Shown here piece after piece: positions 56,318-64,000 of a DNA stretch of 64,000 nucleotides. The translations under genes were made by a program, and so were the position numbers. Every line of letters starts with the position of its first letter. Position 1 is the stretch's first letter. The notes under the pieces were generated by a model. It searched no databases. It had not been told where the DNA came from and worked only from the letters and a program-made list of their open reading frames with translations. Source of the DNA: Juglans regia (Eukaryota; Streptophyta; Magnoliopsida; Fagales; Juglandaceae); the NCBI RefSeq assembly GCF_001411555.2, contig NC_049909.1, positions 8,005,485 to 8,069,484 of the forward strand, read 5' to 3'.

Positions 56318-57307
56318 GTAAGTATTATATTCATACTCTTATGGAGTTTTCTAAATGATATGAAATGAAAATGAAAAGCTTTTATGAAAAATGTTCTTCT
56401 ATGCAATGAAAGAGAATGAAATGATGTTTTATGAAAGTATGCTAAGTATTAATGTTTAAAGGAATATGTATGTAAATGCCTTCTTTGGAAGCTCCTATTT
56501 ATGCACCCAAAGTAATAGTTGTATGCATGTGAATGGATGTTATATGTAGTAGTTATTGTATGTATTTTCTATGAAATGAAATGTTAAGGTTTATGCTTGA
56601 TGATAAGAAATGATGTTTAAATGATGCAATGAAAGTGTATTTAAATGATGATATGAAAGGAAGTTCAAATGATACTATGAAAGGAATGTTTAATGGATGC
56701 TATGAAATGATGTTTAAATGATGATGTTTATGCTTATACTTTTAAATGATATTTATAAAATGAAATGGACTGATAAATGAAAGAAATGAAAAGGAAATGG
56801 CTGAAATGAATGAATGAAAGGAAAAGAAAAGAAAAGAATGAATGTTTAATGTATGAAAATATGTAATGGTCATGACTGAATGAATGAATGATGGTACCAA
56901 TAGACGGGCAGGTGCTACCCCTAACTGAAAGGGATTCCCAACCTGTGGCCATGAGTGGAATCCGGGTCTAAAAGACTGGAAACCCCAACTCACGGGGCGT
57001 ACCAAAGTCTACTGGTCAGAGGAAAAGTGAAAAGAGTAAATGAATCAATGAATCAATGAATGATTTAGTTTCTTTATGAATGAATGTTCAAGGTGTGAGA
57101 AATTTTTTATGAGAAAGGAAAACCTTTTTAAAAAAAAACCCCCCACATTGTAATGTTTTCAAATGAAATGAAAGTTTTGTGTAAACTATTTAGAAGAATG
57201 ATGATTGCATGAATGAAAACCTATGTTATTACATTTTTACAGTATGAAGTAATGATTACTGAGTATTCAACTCATTTTATTTTTATGTATGTCCCTCCTC
57301 CTCTCAG
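56318..57307 (+). other. Putative LTR intron in E
   Basis: TTCAG/GTAAGTATT begins at 56318. The stem-loop TGAGTATTCAACTCA lies at 57260-57274. A pyrimidine tract CCCTCCTCCTCTCAG ends at 57307. Confidence 0.5.
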
Positions 57308-57510
57308 GAACAAAATGAGTAAGAAGCGTCAGGACAAAAATAGCTCAAGGGAAGAGTGACAGAAGCCTAGGCACGTTTTATATAATGTATGAAAGTAAAT
57401 TTTTATACAAAGACTTTTAATTTAATTTAATGATTTCCACTGTAAACTCTATTTTAATTTATAGAGCATGTTTAATTTTAAAACATAGAATCTTTCATAT
57501 CCTAGCATTC

Positions 57511-59944
57511 ATTAGCCATACTTGTATTTTCATTGAACCTTAGTACATATCATTTTGTGTGGTGACATGTCAAACCCTAAAACCGTTTCATTTGGCAACC
57601 ACGTGTACCTTGTGTGCAATGGACCAAAATACCCTTAGCCCAGATTATTTTCAAGTATAATTCTGATTTTAGTTCCATGAATTTTCTTGAAAAATCCTTA
57701 TGGTTGATTGTGGAAAAACCCTAGCAAAACCCTAAATATTCTCAAAATGCTAATTTTACCCTTGGGAATTTCGGCCAACCCTAATTTATTTTTATTTTCT
57801 TTTCTTTTATTTTAACCCACCTCTTAACCACCCAATCACCACCATTTGAGCCACCATAGATGACTTGAGTACACTTTGCCTAGCCACTAGAAACCAAGAG
57901 AATAAGAAGAAATTGCTAACCCTTGCCCAAACCCTAACCGCCAATCATTAAGGGGCTTAAACCCTAGCATTAATTACAGTACATTTTCTCTCTCCACCAC
58001 CCACGAGACAACTCTCTCTCTCTCTCTCTCTCCCCCTTTGGTTGATTCTCTTACAACCTAGACATCATCATACTAAGCTACATGAAGGAGCTAAGCTTGA
58101 GAGACATCATGAGCCACCACCCAAACCGCCCAATGAGGAAGCACCCATGCCCAACGCCACCCCCCATCTCTTGGCTATATAAACCCCTATTCACCTCACT
58201 TCACTTCACTTCCTCTCTTCTCTCTTAAGTGTTCTTGAAAGTTCTTAGAGTTTGAGTGGGAAAGCTTCAAGGGCTCCAATCTTTGTGACTATTCCCTCTT
58301 TTGATCTTAGTTTCCTTGTTCTTTTTATGTTTATGGTGTTAGTAGTCATTTTAGCATGAGGATCCTTAGTAGTTGGGTTGCATATTAAGAATTATGGAGG
58401 TTTAGATTAAGATGAAAAACATGACATGACTAGTTTGAAGTTATATCTTATTTTGATAATCAAAGCATAAATGGTTCGACTTTTATCATGCTTCATTTAA
58501 GGAAATTAGCTTATTTTACTTGGGCTTGAAATGTGAGCATTTAGAGAGCCTTCTGATTGGGATAAGAGGAATGCATGATTTAGCATGTCATTGGAGATAG
58601 GATCACATCATGCATCATTGACATTTAGTTAGCATTTGAGGATTTCATTTAGGCATGACTACGTGTTGGGATGAACTTGCTCAAAGTTAGATTTTACGTA
58701 TGTCATGGAAAATTTTAGTGAGCATGTTCCTTTGAGGATTTTTGTTTCACATGCATTCATAAGGATCATTAGTGAGTTATTTAGCCATCGACTAGAGTGC
58801 ATGCCATGCATTTCATGAAATAGGTTATCGAAGTTTCAAAGGTTTAGATAGCATGCATCATTTAGACGTCTAAGGGCATTTTCATAATTTTCCTTTTCAT
58901 GTCACTTTTATTTTCTTAAGTTAGTTAAATTTTAACTTAGCACAATTTATTACACAGCCAGTACTTTGCTTGCAACTCTAGTAGTCTGTAAGTTGGCCTC
59001 TAACTTACACCTTGATCAATTATTTATGAATTATTAATAACTGTCATTTTTATAACTTTCATTTGTGCATGAACTGTCATATCATTGTTTACATCCAAAC
59101 ATCATTTTTGTGCCACCCATATGCATTTCATGAAAATTATTCTTTTTCAAAGCCTTGGCCTGAAAATTATTTTATCACAACACTAAAAGCTAGGATGGGA
59201 AAGTATCCTAGTGGAACTCCTATGTCCACTCTAGAGTGATTAAATATAGAGTAGTAACTCTTGGATTGACGAAAAATAGTCAATAAATTTTGACACCTAA
59301 CGTTGGTGGGTGTACATGTTATGATTTTTACGATGTTAAGCTAGGTTATATTACCAATGCATTGAGAATAAGTCTATAGACAACGTAGGTTCAATGTGAG
59401 TTGTACTATGGTCACTGGAAGGTACTCACAGTGCATATAGAGAATTGTGACGATACCACACGTTACGTTAATTCCACGATTTTATAATGAAAGATTAAGT
59501 TTTATGATGAAAATGAAATTATGTTCTCTGTAAGAAAATGTGCATCAGCAACCTATTTCCTTGAAAAATCTGAATACGTGACAAATACAACTTTTCTGCA
59601 TTTGCATGCATTTCATGTTTATAATTCTTCATGCATAGTTTATTTTTGTGCAAGTTAGTTGTTTAACTTACTGAAATTTTAAGTAAATCTCATCCCTTGT
59701 GGATCCAAAATGATAGAAGTTGTAGATGCAGATGAACCCAATGGACCAGTGGATCAAGAGGGTTAAGGAGGAACCAGACATCGACAAGAAACTTGATCTT
59801 ATTATGATACTTCTAGGCCTAACCCTTCGTGCTATAGAATGCATGAAGCAACTGGTGTAGATCCTTTTGGAGAACTGGATATTTTGTACTAAGATTAAGC
59901 TACCTGATGTTTTGAAACTTCTGGTTCAATCTATATTATTGGGA
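57511..59944 (+). repeat. LTR-like sequence F
   Basis: No gene. It has AAACCCTA words (57565-57790), a CT run (58012-58032), a TATA-like GGCTATATAAACCCC (58175-58189) and then CACTTCACTTCACTTCC, which reads as a promoter and start region. Further on comes a weak form of the stem-loop signature (59668-59695). It stops at the minus-strand element at 59945 and probably resumes at 63534-63634, ending GGGAGTGTCACA. Confidence 0.5.
58175..58189 (+). promoter_or_regulatory. TATA box of LTR F
   Basis: GGCTATATAAACCCC lies 3' of the CT run and 5' of pyrimidine-rich CTTCACTTCC. It has the form and setting of a plant TATA box. Confidence 0.6.
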
Positions 59945-60058
59945 TTTCGTGACATGGCATAACGTGTAACAAATAAACATTACATAACATAATATAATAT
60001 GTAACAGACATACTTGTAGTGACATGGCATAGCATAACATATATGATGACATAAGAAC

Positions 60059-60073
60059 ATAACCAATTGTCCC
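60059..60073 (+). repeat. 15-bp target-site duplication, left copy
   Basis: ATAACCAATTGTCCC is repeated exactly at 60694-60708. It brackets the LINE fragment. Confidence 0.92.
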
Positions 60074-60693
60074 CTTTTTCTTTTTCTTTTTTTTTTCTTT
60101 TTTTATCTGAAGAGCCGGTAGCCACACACATAGCCGCCCCATCCCAAGTTTATTAAAAAACCCTCACTTACGACGGAGGAAAACCGTGGTAACATTATTA
60201 CACTTGGGGGCTTACAGGATAAAACGCTATAAACTAACCCAAAACCAAGTGTCAAAATAAGCCAAAACCAAAACAAATTCTAACAAGCCTAAGCCAAAAA
60301 AACCAAAAAGACTAAACAAGCCGCAACTCAACGAACTAGCATGTTGAGCATAAATCAAATTGACGTAAAGCCGTAAACGTGAGTAGCAGACCACATTGAC
60401 GTAAATCAACGTGAACATAAATGTAGTGAATGAAAACGTAAACGTAGCTAACCACATTGACGTAAACAATCAACGTAAATCAGTGTAAATCAACGTAAAC
60501 GTAAGGCTAACAACTTCACCAAGAGAAAAACAATAGCTCAATGACCCCTCAAGTAAGGCAAGGAAAATTTATCCGTTCTAATCAATCCTTTAAAGTGCTT
60601 TGGAACATGCAAAAGAGATCTCCAAACCAAGGTCGAACCTTGAGCACCCATTTTTGCTAAATAGTCACATTTCCTTCTCGATAAATATGATTA
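60074..60693 (-). mobile_element. 5'-truncated L1-type LINE fragment
   Basis: On the minus strand it ends in an A-rich tail (T-rich on plus, 60074-60107) and is flanked by an exact 15-bp duplication, the hallmark of L1 target-primed insertion. At its 5' side the minus strand reads CDYLAKMGAQGSTLVWRSLL, HVPKHFKGLIRTDKFSLPYL and RGH before a stop, like the C-terminal end of plant LINE ORF2 after RNase H (the DYLAKMGA words). Only about 620 bp remain. Confidence 0.88.
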
Positions 60694-62395
60694 ATAACCA
60701 ATTGTCCCATTACCAACACACATATACAGTAATTTGATAGTAAGTTACAATGATCGTTGCGTCACAGAGTAAAAATGCGTGAAATACGAGAAACTGTAAG
60801 TAGAGATTTCTAAACGTCAGAAACTCCTCACTAACAGTTTAGAAACATAAAAATATTATCTTAAAGTAAAATTAACATTTTACCCCTCTATTATAAGAAA
60901 ATGATCGTTTTATCCCTAACTTAAAGATTTCACATCCTAACTCCAAACCTCACCAAAATTGACATTCATCATGTAAATTTTATCCTAAATCTAAATATCT
61001 AATTAGAAAAAATAAAACACATTACAACTATATCAAACATGCCTTGGCCAGAACATGCATAGGCCAAATCTCTTGATTTTTAGTGCAATTCTATCCAACC
61101 TCATTTCTCATGTTTAAACTGAATTATTGCAACATAGAAAATCATATCCTATGTTCAAGTAGCATACTAAAACAACCAAAAAACTTCACTTCACAAAATC
61201 ACAAATCTTTTTAATACAAAATTTCAAGCTTTTAACTATAAACACAACCCTTGATTCTCAAGGTTTTATCTCCTTTCAAAACATCTCGAAAAAGGCCAAA
61301 AGTTCAAAATCAAACTTCCAATATGTTCATACCACACTCCTAAGTACTAACATGCTTTGAATCATCAAGTAAAACCCACAAAATTACAAAAAAAAAAATC
61401 CATCACAAAGCTTTCGGCCTTAACAGTTTCACCAAAACCGATTCCTTTATGGTTTGATGTTTTGGATCAAACCCTTTGATCCAAAACATCAATCTACCCG
61501 AAAACCTCAAATACATTACCTAACCGAACCTCTTCATGCATAAAAAAAATTATCTTCAAAACCAACACCAAAATTCCTTAAAATAACATCATAACATGTA
61601 AATAAAAATCTTAGGATCATCATATAAAAATATCAAAGGAATTGGATCATGTTTTCACAACAAAATATTCAAGCTTAGTGAAAACAAAATTTGTTTTGAT
61701 CCTTCCAGTTTTCAACTTCTTTTTATCTAAGTAAAACTTTCTTAAAAAGCTTATAACATACAATGAATCTTCATCCATGATATACATTATCATGTTAACA
61801 TACTCCATTAAAACAATAGACCAAGCTCTTGCCAATAACTTGATCAAAATTATCAAAATATTACACACTATTTAGTTTATCACCCAAAATGACCTATTAA
61901 TACTTAAACCAACCTTTTACTGAACAATTGACCACCAAATTCAACGTAAATCATACCAAAAGAAACTAGACTTGCAGAGAAATAAATTTTGTGAAGGATA
62001 CTTTTTCAGAAACTACTTACAACTACTTCAAAAAATTCAAGCAAGGTAAATAAAAAAATCTGTCCGAGAGCTTCTCTAATTTTGTTTCCATGAAAAGAGT
62101 TGGAAAGTGACCAAATGAAAGGGGAAAAGACCTAGACGCCTCTTATGCATCTGTAGGGTGATATGAGGGGTGTTAATAACACTTAAAGTGATGGGCGTGT
62201 CAACCAAAACAACAGGCAAAACCAGCCCATGGTTTTCTACCACAAGCTATCATGTGAGAGGGAGGAGTGAGGTGGCCTTTGGCCTTCACATCATGTACTG
62301 TTTGGGGCTGCTTTGGGCGGTGTTTGGGCTGCCATGGCAGGGAGAAACCTTCCTCAACAATCCATGCTTTGGTGACTCAATTTCGTGGGTCTGGC

Positions 62396-62600
62396 CTCGT
62401 TTGTTTTCACAAAACTTCTCAACTCATCTCATCTTGTCTTATCTAATCATTATAACTTTCTCAAATTTCCATACAAAATAAAATATCTTTTTCAAATCCC
62501 AAAACAAAAATAATATTAAAACAATATATTCTAATAATATTTTGTTCAACTTTTAACTTTAATCTCAACTCATCTCATCTCATCTGCGAAAACAAAAGAG
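62396..62600. mobile_element. MITE of 205 bp with CTCATCTCATCTCATC core
   Basis: It begins CTCGTTTGTTTTCACA and ends TGCGAAAACAAAAGAG, a 16-bp inverted repeat with two mismatches. Inside are ACTCATCTCATCTTG and ACTCATCTCATCTCATC near the two ends, and an AT-rich middle. A and B lack it at the same point, where they read straight from TTCGTGGGCC to the next GGGCC words. I could not fix its duplication. Confidence 0.75.
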
Positions 62601-63533
62601 TAATGGGCCTTAACCAAATGGGCTTCTATTTAGGGTTTCAATGGGGTTTGGGTTGCTATCAAACCCAAACGTAATTTTTCTTGGCCCAATAAAATTACCA
62701 AGGTTTAAAGAATAAATAATGATGTAACAACATGAATTGGAGTGGTTAATAGCATATAAAAATAATTTAATCAAGTGATTAAACACTAAACTAAAATTGG
62801 GTTCATTTAGGGTTTGGAGGCAGACTTTAGGGTTTGGGAAAACCATTAGAGTGTTGGTTTCAACCAAGATTTTGGGGTTTCAATTGAATTCCAAGTATTT
62901 GGGGTTTCACTATGGTTGAAACCCTCTTTGGTTTGGCACAAATTGGATGGTTGGATAGAATAGCATTTGGCTTAAGTGGCATGATCACAAATCTTGATTT
63001 CCTTCACATTTACATCTCATGGTTCCTCTTGGTGCCAAGTGTCCAATACTATTACCAAGTGTGGCTAAGATCTTGTCAAGGGTCCAAATAAAACTTTTTT
63101 AACCTAATTTGGACATTGCACACTGTGATTTTAAAAACAATACTCTAGGTGTTAACACCGAGATTATTATTCACTCCAAAAAAGTGAAAAATAATTTTGC
63201 ACTGCAAAATTCTAAATATTCATACTAATTTCAATGCGCAAATCGTTTATCAAAATTCAACACTGAAATGCCTCGAAATAATCAAAACACATTTTCAAAC
63301 AAGCATTATTTTCGGTTACAAAGCTAATCGCACAAACTCTTTCTCATTCTCACACTTCTAAATACCTCAAATAAATAAAATCGTGATTCTGGCACCATAA
63401 TGAGTAGCAAAATGGATTATGGTAACAGACTAAAATCTATGCGGATGGGTCGATTCGTGAAAACTTTCAGATTTTCACAGGATTCCTAAAGCCTAAATAA
63501 ATTCCTCCGTTGAATTTCTGGCGGGCTATTACA

Positions 63534-63634
63534 TGTATTGCATTTTTTAACAGTTATGTACAGAAGTATATAATCTTGTGTTGCATGTCCCGACATTTTA
63601 ATATTTGTCAAATCCCAAACGGAGGTTGGGAGTG
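63534..63634 (+). repeat. Probable 3' end of LTR F
   Basis: About 100 bp after G, ending GGTTGGGAGTGTCACA, an LTR-like terminus. It is assigned to F by position only. Confidence 0.4.
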
Positions 63635-64000
63635 TCACATTCCGAAGCAGTTTTTGGAAGATATATTCACTTGAAAAGGCTGGCTTGCCCTGTCTAAGTC
63701 TACCAAGGTTTTTGTTTTGTTTGACACAGATACCATTATTGGCCTTTATCATAACTATTTTTGTTCTTTGAGCTATTTGGCCTAGAAGAGAAGCAAACGA
63801 ATTAGAAGACGACTGCTAAAAAGGCTGCTGGTGGTGGAGATCATACAGAAAAGGATGAGAACTGGTTGTTCTATGTGCAACCTATGTTTACTTGGTAGAG
63901 TATGTACAACCTATGTTTACTTGGTAGAGTAAGTTCATTGTACAAGATTGCTTGTTGTCGACAATGTTACTGACTGAAAAGTCTTATGTTGCTACTGTCC
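63635..64000. other. Unassigned right edge of window
   Basis: No gene or domain is recognised. It contains a 29-bp tandem duplication. It is not the missing end of D integrase. Confidence 0.5.
63872..63929 (+). repeat. 29-bp tandem duplication
   Basis: Two adjacent copies of a unit starting TATGTRCAACCTATG and ending TTGGTAGAG, differing at one base. Confidence 0.95.

Larger units (their letters stand above)
53785..57510 (+). mobile_element. Long LTR E inserted in D integrase
   Basis: It starts TGTGACCAACCGC after AATTT (53780-53784). From about 55620 it parallels C: CACATGAATGGACT, then CATACTCTT and TTTATGCACCCAAAGTA-like words, and the intron layout. A (CT)19 microsatellite lies in its CC-rich part. 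Similarity to C fades at about 57510, before C's equivalent terminus, so the true end is disrupted or displaced by F. Confidence 0.7.
59945..63533 (-). repeat. LTR G, relative of A and B, truncated
   Basis: It matches A and B: GTGACATGGCATAACGTG, AATTTTACCCTCTAT, CATGTAAATTTTGTCC-like words, GTGATTAAACAC and the end GCGGGCTATTACA (63533). It begins within the ACATGACATAAC repeat region, so about 1.2-1.5 kb that A and B have before it is missing. No duplication flanks it. It holds a LINE fragment and a MITE absent from A and B. Confidence 0.75.

Overview
The window looks like plant nuclear heterochromatin built almost entirely from nested transposable elements. I found no intact host gene, rRNA, tRNA or CRISPR array. 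Recognisable proteins are decayed Ty3/gypsy Gag, protease, RT, RNase H and integrase fragments. Primer-binding sites match plant tRNA-Asp and initiator tRNA-Met, and TRIM, hAT, MITE and LINE pieces are also present. The genome is probably a dicot tree. The CTCATCTCATCTCATC-type MITE and the very long gypsy LTRs remind me of Fagales such as Juglandaceae, but that is only a recollection.

Layout. (1) 1-6094: an Athila/Tat-like gypsy element with partial 5' LTR, tRNA-Asp PBS, gag and protease remnants joined directly to the integrase tail, and a 3' LTR. (2) 6095-11638: the 3' half of a chromodomain gypsy pol, cut at 7569/11252 by a 3.7-kb hAT-like element (11-bp TIRs, 8-bp duplication) that itself holds a TRIM with a perfect 5-bp duplication. 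(3) 11739-13456: a TIR-bounded block filled with a roughly 29-bp AT-rich minisatellite. (4) 14106-25134: a long LTR on the minus strand, split by a complete 8.8-kb minus-strand gypsy element (14610-23387, TSD ATGAT). (5) 25135-29989: probable 5' LTR region of a second chromovirus, here called D, with a solo LTR inserted (25891-28359, TSD TAAAC).

(6) 29990-53784: the body of D, with PBS, gag, protease, RT, RNase H and integrase in order. It is interrupted by a TRIM solo LTR (30203-30374), two long LTRs of about 2.5-2.9 kb (31901-34751, 35129-37666), and a giant solo LTR C (38095-52763, TSD ACTAG). C in turn contains two 4.4-4.6 kb solo LTRs, A and B, with their own duplications. Removing inserts at their target-site duplications restores D in order. 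(7) 53785-64000: LTR E cuts D's integrase; further LTR sequence F and a minus-strand relative of A/B, called G, follow. G carries a LINE tail (15-bp TSD) and a MITE.

The most interesting signal is shared by several LTR families: a consensus-like 5' splice site (CAG/GTAAGT type), then about 0.8-1.5 kb later a short stem-loop, whose stem sequence differs between families, followed by a 3' splice-like AG. This looks like an intron inside the LTR. Several of the LTRs also carry CT-rich blocks and tandem arrays of short hairpins. Another strong anomaly is a roughly 300-bp block that differs sharply between the two otherwise near-identical LTRs of the 8.8-kb element.
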